A program made the position numbers and the translations under genes. Source: an uncultured Acetatifactor sp. (GTDB taxonomy: Bacteria; Bacillota; Clostridia; Lachnospirales; Lachnospiraceae). Taken from it: 25,451 nt of DNA. This document shows positions 1 to 6,915 of this stretch, piece after piece. How positions within the stretch are numbered: the stretch's first letter is position 1; each line of letters begins with the position of its first letter. Under the pieces are notes generated by a model that saw only the letters and a program-made list of their open reading frames with translations, did no database searches and had not been told where the DNA came from. Location: positions 1-25,451 of the forward strand of contig CAJUFB010000056.1 of the NCBI GenBank assembly GCA_910585805.1. The letters are read 5' to 3'.

Positions 1-24
1 CCCTACACGACGCTCTTCCGATCT
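1..24 (+). other. Illumina adapter remnant
   Basis: The first 24 bases match the 3' part of the standard Illumina TruSeq read-1 adapter, ending in CTCTTCCGATCT. This is library sequence, not genome, so the real insert starts at about base 25 and the first gene is cut by a contig end. Confidence 0.95.
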
Positions 25-38
25 AGATAGCCAGAAAA

Positions 39-341
39 TTGGCCCCTAATAAAATAAGTAATAATAACTTAAAGAATAACTTGAGTGGAGTGAGTGAGAG
101 CGCCCGCATTTTTGGCCGCTATGGAAATGTCTTTCTGACGGAGGCCGAGGTTGCCGAACTGCAAGCCGACTTCCCCTCTGTCTGGCAGGAGTACATCGAA
201 AGATTGTCTGAATACATGGCCTCTACCGGCAAGACCTACAAGAGCCACGCCGCCACCATTCGCCGCTGGGCCAAGGAGGATAGGCGCAAGGGTAAGGGCG
301 GCATATCCGACTATTCGTGTAAGGAGGGCGAGAGCCTATGA
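39..341 (+). CDS. Replisome-organiser-type protein, C-terminal fragment (5' partial)
   Basis: C-terminal part of a phage/ICE-type replisome organiser (initiator) protein. The 100 residues contain the segment FGRYGNVFLTEAEVAELQ, a WQEYIERLSEYMASTGKTY-type helix and a basic tail, which I recognise from the end of replication-initiator proteins of Tn1549/CTn-like elements. The frame is open back to a stop that straddles the adapter edge (24-26), so the TTG at 39 is only the first possible start and the true N-terminus is missing. The stop overlaps the start of the next gene (ATGA), indicating translational coupling. Known role of the family: binds the element's replication origin and recruits the helicase loader encoded next. 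Family recognition is from memory of sequence pattern; the exact family name is moderately certain. Confidence 0.7.
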   Translation: MAPNKISNNNLKNNLSGVSESARIFGRYGNVFLTEAEVAELQADFPSVWQEYIERLSEYMASTGKTYKSHAATIRRWAKEDRRKGKGGISDYSCKEGESL

Positions 342-1165
342 ATGATTTTGAGGGCATCATCAAGCGTATGACCGTGACCCGGCTGGAACCGGGGGACTAC
401 ACCGGCGAGGACGGCCTTTTGTACTGCGGCAAGTGCCGCACCCCGAAACAGTTTCGCATGGACGTGCCGCCGCTGGAGGGCCGCTTGCTCCCCCACCCCT
501 GCCGCTGTGAGCAGGAGCGGCTTGACCAGGAGGCGGCGGAACAGGAGGCCCGCCGTTACCGTCAGACCGTGGCTGATCTGAAACGCCGGGGCTTTACCGA
601 CCCGGCTATGCGGGAGTGGACGTTTGCCAACGACAACGACAAATGCCCGCAGATGAAACACGCCCGGTTCTATGTTGAGCATTGGGACACCATGCAGGAG
701 GAAAACATCGGCTATCTGCTTTGGGGAGGCGTGGGAACCGGAAAAAGCTACTTTGCCGGTTGCATCGCCAATGCTCTGATGGAGCAGGAAGTAGCTGTCC
801 GTATGACGAACTTTGCGCTGATATTGAACGACCTGACCGCCAGCTTTGAGGGCCGGAATGAGTACATAAGCCGACTGTGCCGCGCCCCGCTGCTGATTTT
901 GGACGACTTCGGTATGGAGCGTGGAACGGAGTACGGTCTGGAGCAGGTCTACAACGTGATCGACAGCCGCTACCGCAGCCGCAGGCCGCTGATCGTCACC
1001 ACCAACCTGTCCCTCCAGGACTTGCAGCACTCCCAGGACACCGCCCACGCCCGCATCTATGACCGTCTGCTGGAGATGTGCGCCCCTATCCGTTTTTCCG
1101 GCGAGAATTTCCGCAAGGCCACCGCACAGGACAAGCTGACACGTCTGAAAAATCTGATGGACTGA
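338..1165 (+). CDS. DnaC/IstB-like ATP-binding helicase loader of a conjugative element
   Basis: 275-residue AAA+ ATPase of the DnaC/IstB type. An N-terminal zinc-ribbon-like Cys set (C30, C33, C55, C57) is followed by Walker A GVGTGKS at 131-137 and Walker B LLILDDFG with D189/D190. An Arg-rich segment after YNVIDSRYRSRRPLIVTTN matches sensor-1 of DnaC/IstB proteins (I/V-TTN). Family role: loads replicative helicase at the element's origin. It overlaps the upstream initiator by 4 bases and is followed 12 bases later by tnpW, giving one operon. Length and domain order are normal for the DnaC-like proteins of Clostridial ICEs. An IstB transposition helper is less likely because no IstA lies next to it. 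Confidence 0.88.
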   Translation: MNDFEGIIKRMTVTRLEPGDYTGEDGLLYCGKCRTPKQFRMDVPPLEGRLLPHPCRCEQERLDQEAAEQEARRYRQTVADLKRRGFTDPAMREWTFANDNDKCPQMKHARFYVEHWDTMQEENIGYLLWGGVGTGKSYFAGCIANALMEQEVAVRMTNFALILNDLTASFEGRNEYISRLCRAPLLILDDFGMERGTEYGLEQVYNVIDSRYRSRRPLIVTTNLSLQDLQHSQDTAHARIYDRLLEMCAPIRFSGENFRKATAQDKLTRLKNLMD

Positions 1166-1177
1166 AAGGAGCCGCCT

Positions 1178-1381
1178 ATGGCAAACAAACTTCCCAACGC
1201 TACCGCAGGCATGACCTTCCCCCGGCCCAAGCCGGACACCCCGCCCTCAATGGTGAAGAAAATCGGCAAAACCACCTACCTTGTGTGGGCGCATTTCAGC
1301 GAAACCAGCACTGAAACGATGGAGGACAAAATCAAGCGTATGCTCCGCGAGGAAGTCCGCCAGATGATGACGCAAGAGTAA
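1178..1381 (+). CDS. tnpW: Transposon-encoded protein TnpW
   Basis: 67-residue protein recognised as TnpW, a small conserved accessory protein of Tn1549-like/CTn elements. Its body (ATAGMTFPRPKPDTPPSMV, then KKIGKTTY and HFSETSTETMEDKIKRML) is highly typical of the family. A good ribosome site (AAAGGAG) lies 7 bases before the ATG. Its molecular function is not established. It directly follows the DnaC-like gene and precedes a strong terminator, so it is the last gene of this element fragment. Confidence 0.85.
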   Translation: MANKLPNATAGMTFPRPKPDTPPSMVKKIGKTTYLVWAHFSETSTETMEDKIKRMLREEVRQMMTQE

Positions 1382-1396
1382 GCACCGCATGAGCAG

Positions 1397-1424
1397 GCCG
1401 GGAGCCGTTTGGCCCCCGGCTTTT
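1397..1424 (+). terminator. Rho-independent terminator after tnpW
   Basis: A 10-base-pair GC-rich stem (GCCGGGAGCC / GGCCCCCGGC, one mismatch) with a GTTT loop is followed by TTTT. It ends the initiator-dnaC-tnpW operon. Confidence 0.85.
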
Positions 1425-1691
1425 GCTGTGTCAATTTTTGAATATTCTGTGAACTGTATTAAAAAGTCCTTGACAACAAGCAACAGGATGTGCCTGTAGG
1501 AATTTATGAGGGATTTTCTATAAAAGTACAGTAGAATTCATAGTATCACAGATTGATAATAATAGCATTTGGAAGTTAAAAGTCCAGATGCTTTTTATTG
1601 TACAAAAATACAGGGAGAAGGTTAGTTGGAGCGAACGGAGACCAGGGCTGACAGGGAGAAGAAACGGCAGTAGTTTTTTCCCGAAAAAAAG
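1425..1691. other. Gene-free junction between mobile-element module and purine genes
   Basis: No supportable gene. A short frame at about 1461-1528 ends in IYEGFSIKVQ and a stop; it could be the tail of a lost gene but is too short to call. A second terminator (1564-1596) lies within the stretch with no gene in front of it. The edge of the conjugative element should lie here, but I see no clear attachment repeat. Confidence 0.4.
1564..1596 (+). terminator. Orphan rho-independent terminator
   Basis: A 10-base stem AGCATTTGGA / TCCAGATGCT (one wobble pair), a 9-base loop and then TTTT. No gene precedes it on the plus strand, so it probably belonged to a gene removed or displaced when the element arrived on the left. 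Confidence 0.65.
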
Positions 1692-1720
1692 GTGACAAGC
1701 CAACGGGAATATGCTATACT
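1692..1720 (+). promoter_or_regulatory. Promoter of xpt
   Basis: GTGACA (-35) at 1692-1697, a 17-base spacer, and TATACT (-10) at 1715-1720 with a TGn extended -10. The predicted leader is only about 20 bases, which leaves no room for the purine riboswitch that often precedes xpt in Bacillota. Confidence 0.7.
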
Positions 1721-1746
1721 GTGAACCTACACAGGAGGTACGACAG

Positions 1747-2328
1747 ATGAATTTTCTGGAAGAGAGAATTGCAAAGGACGGCATTGTGAAGCCGGGCAAT
1801 GTCTTAAAGGTGGACAGTTTTCTGAACCATCAGATGGACATTTCCCTGATGAACGAGATCGGCAGGGAGTTTCACCGCCGGTTTGCCCGCAAGCAGGTGA
1901 CCAAGGTGCTGACCATAGAGGCGTCGGGAATCGCCATCGCCTACCCCGTGGCCAATGAATTCGGGGTGCCTATGGTTTTTGCTAAGAAGTCCAAATCCAT
2001 CAATATTGAGGGAGAAATGTATGTGGCGGAGGTGGAGTCCTTCACCCACAAGAACAAGAATCAGGTGATTGTGTCCAAAAAGTTCCTTGGCCCGGAAGAC
2101 CATGTTCTGATCATTGATGACTTTCTGGCCAATGGCTGTGCCCTTCAGGGGCTGATCTCCATAGCGGAATCCGCAGGCGCCGTTGTGGAGGGCCTGGGCA
2201 TTGCGGTGGAAAAAGGATTTCAGATCGGCGGCAGGGTGATCCGGAATCTGGGCTATCATCTGGAATCCCTGGCCATTGTGGACTCCATGGATGCGGAAAC
2301 GGGGACTATTCAGTTCCGGCAGCAGTAA
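1747..2328 (+). CDS. xpt: Xanthine phosphoribosyltransferase
   Basis: Cytosolic enzyme converting xanthine plus PRPP to XMP (purine salvage). The protein is 193 residues, matching the roughly 194 of B. subtilis Xpt. It opens with MNFLEERIAKDGIVKPGNVL, a classic Xpt start, and carries the PRPP-binding loop VLIIDDFLANG at residues 120-130. An in-frame upstream ATG at 1711 exists, but AGGAGG at 1733-1738 sits 8 bases before the ATG at 1747, and the upstream ATG overlaps the promoter, so 1747 is chosen. The gene is followed by a xanthine/purine permease in the same direction, the familiar xpt-pbuX arrangement. Nothing looks odd apart from the absent purine riboswitch. Confidence 0.95.
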   Translation: MNFLEERIAKDGIVKPGNVLKVDSFLNHQMDISLMNEIGREFHRRFARKQVTKVLTIEASGIAIAYPVANEFGVPMVFAKKSKSINIEGEMYVAEVESFTHKNKNQVIVSKKFLGPEDHVLIIDDFLANGCALQGLISIAESAGAVVEGLGIAVEKGFQIGGRVIRNLGYHLESLAIVDSMDAETGTIQFRQQ

Positions 2329-2413
2329 GCGGGGAATGCGGATTTTGGAAAGCGGATGGGAATTGATAAAACAAAATAGAATTAACGAAATGGCTTTAAC
2401 AAAATAAATTTAC

Positions 2414-2427
2414 CTAAATACATTTAG
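2414..2427. promoter_or_regulatory. Palindrome upstream of the permease (possible operator)
   Basis: A perfect 6+6 inverted repeat, CTAAAT-AC-ATTTAG, lies in the AT-rich 162-base gap between xpt and the permease. No convincing -35/-10 pair could be chosen there. It may be an operator or chance in AT-rich DNA. Confidence 0.3.
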
Positions 2428-2490
2428 TTCAATAAATTCGTCAAAATAGAGCAGTCATAAATAAAACCATACATAAGAAAGGATTCACCA

Positions 2491-3885
2491 ATGAAAAACA
2501 ATTTACAACTTTCAGAAGCCGCTTTCAAACTGGACGGTAAGATGCCTTTGCGCCAGGCAATTCCTTTGGGACTGCAGCATGTGCTTGCCATGTTTGTGGG
2601 CAATCTGACGCCGCTGCTGATCATTACCGGGGCCTGCGGCATTGCGGGCGAATTCGCCTCCCTGCAGTTAAGTCTTCTCCAGAATGCCATGTTGGTGGCG
2701 GGACTGGTGACTTTGGTGCAGCTTTTTGCCATAGGGCCAATCGGCGGCAAGGTTCCCATTATCATGGGGACATCCTCCGGCTTTATCGGCGTGTTCAACA
2801 GCGTGGCATCCAGTATGGGGGGCGGGGTCATCGCATACGGAGCCATTATGGGCGCTTCCATTCTGGGAGGCCTGATGGAGACGGTACTGGGATTCTTCCT
2901 GAAGCCCCTGCGAAGATTTTTCCCCGCCGTTGTCACGGGCACCGTGGTTTTGTCCATCGGTTTGAGCCTGATTTCCGTGGGGATCAATACCTTTGGGGGC
3001 GGCAACAATGCCAAAGATTTCGGTTCCGTGGAAAATCTCTGCCTTGCTCTGTTTGTCCTGATTGTGATTTTGCTTTTTAAGCACGGCACAAAGGGCGTGC
3101 TTAGCTCTTCCTCCATTTTACTGGGGATTATCTGCGGGTATATTGCAGCCATGATCATGGGACTGGTACTGCCCACCACAGGCGTTACTGCGGAAGGCGC
3201 GGAGTATACCAAGGCCTGGGTTTTGAACTGGCAGAAGGTTGCGGATGCGCCCTGGTTTGAGATTCCCAGGCTGATGCCGGTGAAGCCTGTGTTTGACATG
3301 CGGGCCATTGTTCCGGTGCTGATTATGTTTTTGGTTACTGCAGTGGAGACCGTGGGAGATATTTCCGGCGTGATGGAAGGCGGCCTGGGACGGGAGGCAA
3401 CGGATAAGGAGCTGTCGGGAGGCGTGGCCTGCGACGGTCTGGGCTCCAGTTTTGCGGCGCTGTTCGGCGTGCTGCCCAATACCTCTTTCAGCCAGAATGT
3501 GGGTCTGGTAGCAATGACCAGAGTAGTCAACCGCTTCGCGTTGGCCACGGGAGCCATCTTCCTGATTCTCTGCGGATTGTGTCCCAAACTGGGCGCCCTG
3601 GTTTCCATTATGCCCCAGTCTGTTCTGGGCGGCGCTGCAGTGATGATGTTCGCTTCCATAGTAATCAGCGGTATTCAGCTGATTACCAAGGAGCCTTTAA
3701 GCTCCAGAAATCTTTCCATTGTGGCGGTTGCCCTGGGCGTGGGATATGGCATGGGAGCCAACTCCGGTATCCTGGCCAATACGCCCCAGGCCGTACAGCT
3801 GATTTTCGGTGGATCCGGCATTGTTCCCGCAGCCATGGTGGCCATTCTGCTGAATATTTTGCTGCCGAAGGAGAAGGAAGCGTAA
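2491..3885 (+). CDS. pbuX: NCS2-family xanthine/purine permease
   Basis: 464-residue integral membrane nucleobase:cation symporter (NCS2/NAT family). The early QHVLAMFVGNLTPLL segment is the family's TM1 motif. The NAT signature QNVGLVAMTR lies at residues 335-344, and the TM8 acidic motif AVETVGDISG with E286 is present. Hydrophobicity fits the family's 14 membrane spans. Likely substrate is xanthine or uric acid: family plus neighbour xpt and the downstream xanthine-dehydrogenase-type genes support a purine rather than uracil, but residues alone do not settle it. Ribosome site AGAAAGGA precedes the ATG by 8 bases. A terminator follows, so xpt and the permease form a unit, with possible extra regulation from the AT-rich gap. 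Confidence 0.9.
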   Translation: MKNNLQLSEAAFKLDGKMPLRQAIPLGLQHVLAMFVGNLTPLLIITGACGIAGEFASLQLSLLQNAMLVAGLVTLVQLFAIGPIGGKVPIIMGTSSGFIGVFNSVASSMGGGVIAYGAIMGASILGGLMETVLGFFLKPLRRFFPAVVTGTVVLSIGLSLISVGINTFGGGNNAKDFGSVENLCLALFVLIVILLFKHGTKGVLSSSSILLGIICGYIAAMIMGLVLPTTGVTAEGAEYTKAWVLNWQKVADAPWFEIPRLMPVKPVFDMRAIVPVLIMFLVTAVETVGDISGVMEGGLGREATDKELSGGVACDGLGSSFAALFGVLPNTSFSQNVGLVAMTRVVNRFALATGAIFLILCGLCPKLGALVSIMPQSVLGGAAVMMFASIVISGIQLITKEPLSSRNLSIVAVALGVGYGMGANSGILANTPQAVQLIFGGSGIVPAAMVAILLNILLPKEKEA

Positions 3886-3927
3886 AGAAAAGGGATTTTG
3901 CGAAACGGGTTGTTTGTTCTGATATGG

Positions 3928-3962
3928 GGGAGCCGGGTCTGTAACGACTGAGGCTCCCTTTT
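3928..3962 (+). terminator. Terminator after the purine permease
   Basis: Stem GGGAGCC (3928-3934) / GGCTCCC (3952-3958) around a 17-base loop, followed by TTTT. Confidence 0.75.
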
Positions 3963-4038
3963 GTGTGTTCTGATTCTCAGTGGACTTCCGCAAAATAGGT
4001 TTGCAGGGCAGGGAGTTCCGGCTGTTTAGGCCTATACC

Positions 4039-4243
4039 ATGGAGCACAGAGAAACCCGGGAAGTAATCGGCTCCGTTGGATGCACGTATTATGAAGATCT
4101 TTGCCACCATCAGGGAAGACAATGATCCTTCCTGGAAGGCCATTGAAAAAGCCGGGTTTGTCCTGACCGGGAAAAAGCAATATCAGGATCCTGTCGATAA
4201 AACAGAGAGGTTATATCGGTTTTACAGCTGTCGGAAACAGTGA
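4039..4243 (+). pseudogene. Degenerate GNAT acetyltransferase remnant
   Basis: Two pieces of one GNAT N-acetyltransferase lie in different frames. Frame 1 from ATG 4039 reads TREVIGSVGCTYYEDL, a typical central beta-strand region. Frame 2 from 4091 reads KIFATIREDNDPSWKAIEKA, then GF and a TERLYRFY tail, the typical C-terminal acetyl-CoA fold end (N-x-x-S-x-K-A-I-E-K-A-G-F). The stretch that normally joins them, containing the R-G-K-G-Y/F-A acetyl-CoA P-loop, is missing. The gene has therefore lost its catalytic core through an internal deletion that also shifts the frame, and its N-terminus is absent too. It cannot make an active enzyme. Confidence 0.75.
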
Positions 4244-4363
4244 GCCGGGGAAAGACCGGATGATCAACGTTCTTGCAAAAAAGGAGAACCGCAAAGGGAA
4301 CTGCCGGGATTTCTCTCTGCCGAGGCCCTTCGGCGGAATAGGAAAACCAAACAGCAGACAGCC

Positions 4364-4408
4364 AAACAGCCTAACAGCAAACAGCCTAACAGCAGACAGC
4401 CTAACAGT
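4364..4408. repeat. Three tandem 15-bp repeats over the end of the NTPase-MocA gene
   Basis: AAACAGCCTAACAGC occurs exactly at 4364-4378 and 4379-4393. A third copy with two changes lies at 4394-4408, and a degenerate partial copy at 4349-4363. The stop codon of the minus-strand gene (TAG, 4403-4401) is inside the last copy, so repeat slippage could alter the C-terminus. Two perfect copies suggest recent expansion. Confidence 0.9.
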
Positions 4409-5702
4409 TCTGCAGGAATTCCAGGTCCTGCCTGCTGTCAATATCCTGAAGCTCAAGCTTATCCCGGACGGGTACCCTGCGTATCCGCCCGGGATATTTT
4501 TTCAGCAGAAAACTTCCGCCGCAGCCCTCCGGAAGCGTCAGCAGCATGGGGAAACTCCATTTGGGAAACAGCACGGGGGTCCCTTCCCGGTCTTCCCAAA
4601 CCGGGCGCCAGATTTCGTCCTTCCCGTTTACGGCATTCAAGGCCAGGGAGGCCACCGTTTCCTGCCGCAGCAGGGGCTGGTCTCCCGGACAGAACAGGCA
4701 TCCCTCCACATCCTCCGAAACTGCCTGAAGACCCAGGCGGACGGTATCATTGCGGCGGGGCAGGTCATGCAGAAGCGCTTCCACGCCACGGAGACGGACA
4801 AAGGCCGCAGCCGCCTGATGACGGGTCACTACAATCCGCCTGGCAAAAATGCCCTCCGTGGCCTCCAGAGCCCATTGCAGCAGGGGCTTTCCCCGAAAAT
4901 CCGCCATCAGCTTATTGCCTCCAAAGCGCCTGCCCACACCGGAAGCCATGATAACGCATCCCAACCGCCCGAAAGGCTGATCCAGGTCCAGGAGAAAGAC
5001 GTCGCCGCGATGGCTAAGTTCCTCCAGGAAGGGCAGGGATTGCTTTCTGACTACGGCAAGGAGGCGCTTGCAGGCCATTAATTTCCGGATTTCTTCACGG
5101 TAAATCTCCGTACATTGGGATTTTTCCTGTTCCAGGAAAGTACCGGGATTTACAGCAAACGGTTTATCGTAAATACTGCACTGATTTTCCAAATGGCATT
5201 GGCTTTCCAGATAACCGATTTCATCCAGTGAAACAAATTCGCTGTCAGATTCCGCGCAGCGTCCCAGGGCAGGGATGCCAAGGGTCAGGAAACCCTCCGC
5301 GCAGGGACGCATTTTATTCCCGGCGGCAGGCAGCGGGGCAGCATCATCAGCATCACCATCAACACTTGTGAAGCCAATTTGAATCCGGTTTGGTGAGTGC
5401 GGCGGGGACTGCTGTATTTTGGCTCCCGGGAGGGATTCGTCATACAGCCCGATACATGCGGTCTGCCCGGTGGTATTTTCTTTGAGATAAACCGCCTTTC
5501 CGGGTTCCGCCCAGGTGGTGATGCCGGGAATCGGGCATGGAAGGGAAGACAGGCCAATCCGGGAAAGAAGCTCCGACAGGAGAGTGGTTTTGCCGCTTTT
5601 CCTGGCGCCGGTGAGAATCAAATGCTTTTTACCGCTGCTACGGAAAGAATTCCAGATACAGTCTGAAGTGAGCCTGAATGCAGGCGAATCGGTATTTTTC
5701 AT
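4401..5702 (-). CDS. Fusion: P-loop NTPase (THEP1-like) plus MobA/MocA-like molybdenum-cofactor nucleotidyltransferase
   Basis: 433-residue two-domain protein. Residues 1-240 form a P-loop NTPase: Walker A GARKSGKT at 32-39 and the Walker B-type SLDEIGYLES with D160/E161, resembling nucleoside-triphosphatase THEP1. Residues 247-433 form a MobA-like NTP transferase: MASGVGRRFGGNKL at 252-265 (nucleotide loop with the GNK lysine) and CPGDQPLL at 338-345 (metal-binding Asp). Members of this second family (MocA) attach CMP to molybdopterin for xanthine-dehydrogenase-family enzymes, which fits the Mo hydroxylase encoded at 14443-21289. The role of the NTPase half is unknown. An AGGAG lies a rather long 13 bases before the ATG, and a stop codon two codons upstream excludes earlier starts. 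The gene is last in a minus-strand operon behind a metal-type importer and a MITE-like insertion. Confidence 0.85.
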   Translation of the reverse strand: MKNTDSPAFRLTSDCIWNSFRSSGKKHLILTGARKSGKTTLLSELLSRIGLSSLPCPIPGITTWAEPGKAVYLKENTTGQTACIGLYDESLPGAKIQQSPPHSPNRIQIGFTSVDGDADDAAPLPAAGNKMRPCAEGFLTLGIPALGRCAESDSEFVSLDEIGYLESQCHLENQCSIYDKPFAVNPGTFLEQEKSQCTEIYREEIRKLMACKRLLAVVRKQSLPFLEELSHRGDVFLLDLDQPFGRLGCVIMASGVGRRFGGNKLMADFRGKPLLQWALEATEGIFARRIVVTRHQAAAAFVRLRGVEALLHDLPRRNDTVRLGLQAVSEDVEGCLFCPGDQPLLRQETVASLALNAVNGKDEIWRPVWEDREGTPVLFPKWSFPMLLTLPEGCGGSFLLKKYPGRIRRVPVRDKLELQDIDSRQDLEFLQNC

Positions 5703-5765
5703 ATTGCTTCAATTACTCCTTTCCTCTGGGGTGAGACATATACCAAAGTCTGGTTGGCAGAAATC

Positions 5766-5921
5766 GTAACAGTTCAGACAGGGCGCTGAACTGTTACGAG
5801 AATGCACACAAAACGTGAAAAAGATGCGTTTTGGCGTCCGCATGTCTCGCAAAATTGCATAGAGCGCAAATTGCATAGAGCGCAATTTTGACTTTGCGAG
5901 AGGGGCTGTCTGAATTGTTAC
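5766..5921. mobile_element. MITE-like element with 16-bp terminal inverted repeats
   Basis: GTAACAGTTCAGACAG at 5766-5781 is mirrored by CTGTCTGAATTGTTAC at 5906-5921 (15 of 16 paired). Inside, a perfect 13-base hairpin (5765-5777 / 5786-5798, 8-base loop) and an inner inverted repeat TCTCGCAAA (5845-5853) / TTTGCGAGA (5893-5901) enclose a directly repeated TTGCATAGAGCGCAA. There is no coding capacity. The right end supplies the stop codon of the neighbouring ABC ATPase gene. Confidence 0.75.
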
Positions 5922-6712
5922 CAGAAATCTTCTTTCAGCATGATCAGGCGTTTTTGTCCGCTGCGGTCTGCGCAGGAAACCAGGCTGATGGGGCCGTAGA
6001 TGCGGGAGAGCAGGGCTTCCATTTGTTCCGGAGGGTCTGTTTTAGGGGAAACAGATTCCAGAAGACTTCCCTCCCGGAGAAGCAGCAGCCTGTGGCAGTA
6101 ATTCAGCGCCAGGAAAGGGTCATGAAGGCTTACCACAACCGCTCCGGAGGATTGGCGCAGCCAGTTTTGCAGCAGTTCCAGCATCCTGTGACGGAAGCGG
6201 AAGTCCAGGGCGCTTTCCGGTTCGTCCAGAAAGAGGAGTCTGCTTCCCGTACACAGCGTTCTGGCCAGGATGCAAAGCTGCTTCTGCCCTTCGCTCAGGG
6301 TCAGGTAATCGGACTCTTCCTTTCCCTCCAGACCTGTCAGGGCAAGCATGCGGAGGGCCTGGGTTTTCATGGCGGCCGTGGGACGTTCCAACAGGCCCAG
6401 GTGGGGATTAAAGCCCATGAGGACCACATCCAGGGCGGAAATGTGCAGGGAGATGCCGCTTCTCTGGGGGATATAACCGCAGAGCTTCGCCATCTGTGCA
6501 GGTTTTAGCTTTTCCAGAGGGGTTCCTTCCAAAGTACAGCTTCCCTCATGGGGAAGGAGATTACAGAGGGCTTTTAACAGGGTGGTCTTACCGCTGCCGT
6601 TGGCGCCCAGGATCCCCAGAAGGCATCCCCTGTCCAGGGAGAAGGAAATATCCTTCAGGACGGATTTGCTGCCGTATCCGGCAGTGAGATGATTTACGAT
6701 AAAAAAATTCAT
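5918..6712 (-). CDS. ABC transporter ATP-binding protein, FecE/BtuD type
   Basis: 264-residue cytoplasmic ATPase that powers the FecCD-type importer encoded just upstream. Walker A GANGSGKT lies at 36-43, the Q-loop at Q83, signature LSEGQ at 139-143, Walker B LLFLDEP at 159-165 and the switch His at 197, all intact. Family (FecE/FepC/BtuD) members serve siderophore, haem, corrinoid or molybdate uptake. The ATG is preceded by GGAG at 8 bases. Its stop codon falls within the terminal repeat of the MITE-like element at 5766-5921, so the last residues (about DFW) may have been changed by that insertion. The 203-base gap to the permease gene holds a second MITE-like element. Confidence 0.92.
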   Translation of the reverse strand: MNFFIVNHLTAGYGSKSVLKDISFSLDRGCLLGILGANGSGKTTLLKALCNLLPHEGSCTLEGTPLEKLKPAQMAKLCGYIPQRSGISLHISALDVVLMGFNPHLGLLERPTAAMKTQALRMLALTGLEGKEESDYLTLSEGQKQLCILARTLCTGSRLLFLDEPESALDFRFRHRMLELLQNWLRQSSGAVVVSLHDPFLALNYCHRLLLLREGSLLESVSPKTDPPEQMEALLSRIYGPISLVSCADRSGQKRLIMLKEDFW

Positions 6713-6797
6713 ATGTGTTCTCCGTGTGCCTGCGGTTTTCGGTCTCTATGCACATGCGCCTGCCCAGGATACAAACTGCCTTCCGGATTCCCGGGTT

Positions 6798-6885
6798 AGA
6801 GCGTGTTTGAAAACTCTGTAAGATGATTTAATCTTCCGCAAACTGTGGCGCACAGCTATCAGAAAGCAATTTTCAAACACGCTCT
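6798..6885. mobile_element. Short MITE-like element with perfect 16-bp terminal inverted repeats
   Basis: AGAGCGTGTTTGAAAA at 6798-6813 is exactly mirrored by TTTTCAAACACGCTCT at 6870-6885. A central palindrome, CTGTGGCGCACAG, lies between them. The 88-base element has no ORF and sits between permease and ATPase genes. It could fold into one long RNA hairpin in the operon transcript. It is different in sequence from the element at 5766-5921. Confidence 0.75.
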
Positions 6886-6915
6886 GGGTATCGGGCCTGG
6901 ATAACGTTTTTTATG

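Noticed and set aside
311..1048. 245-residue minus-strand open frame
   Set aside because: It is antisense to the DnaC-like gene and has no motifs.
2424..3659. 411-residue minus-strand open frame opposite the purine permease
   Set aside because: It is rich in Pro/Thr/Ser/Arg with no motif, and the plus strand holds an unmistakable NCS2 permease.
4039..4056. Similarity between the GNAT remnant start and the Mo-subunit start (both read MEHRET)
   Set aside because: 16 of 18 bases agree but the similarity stops at once; the two proteins are unrelated, so this is taken as chance.
4310..4340. Terminator for the importer/MocA operon
   Set aside because: A small GCCGA/TTCGGC hairpin is present but no T-tract follows it on the minus strand.
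4349..4408. CRISPR array
   Set aside because: The repeats are 15 bases in direct tandem with no spacers, and no cas genes are present.
4260..5081. 273-residue plus-strand open frame
   Set aside because: It is antisense to the NTPase-MocA fusion, which has clear motifs on the other strand.
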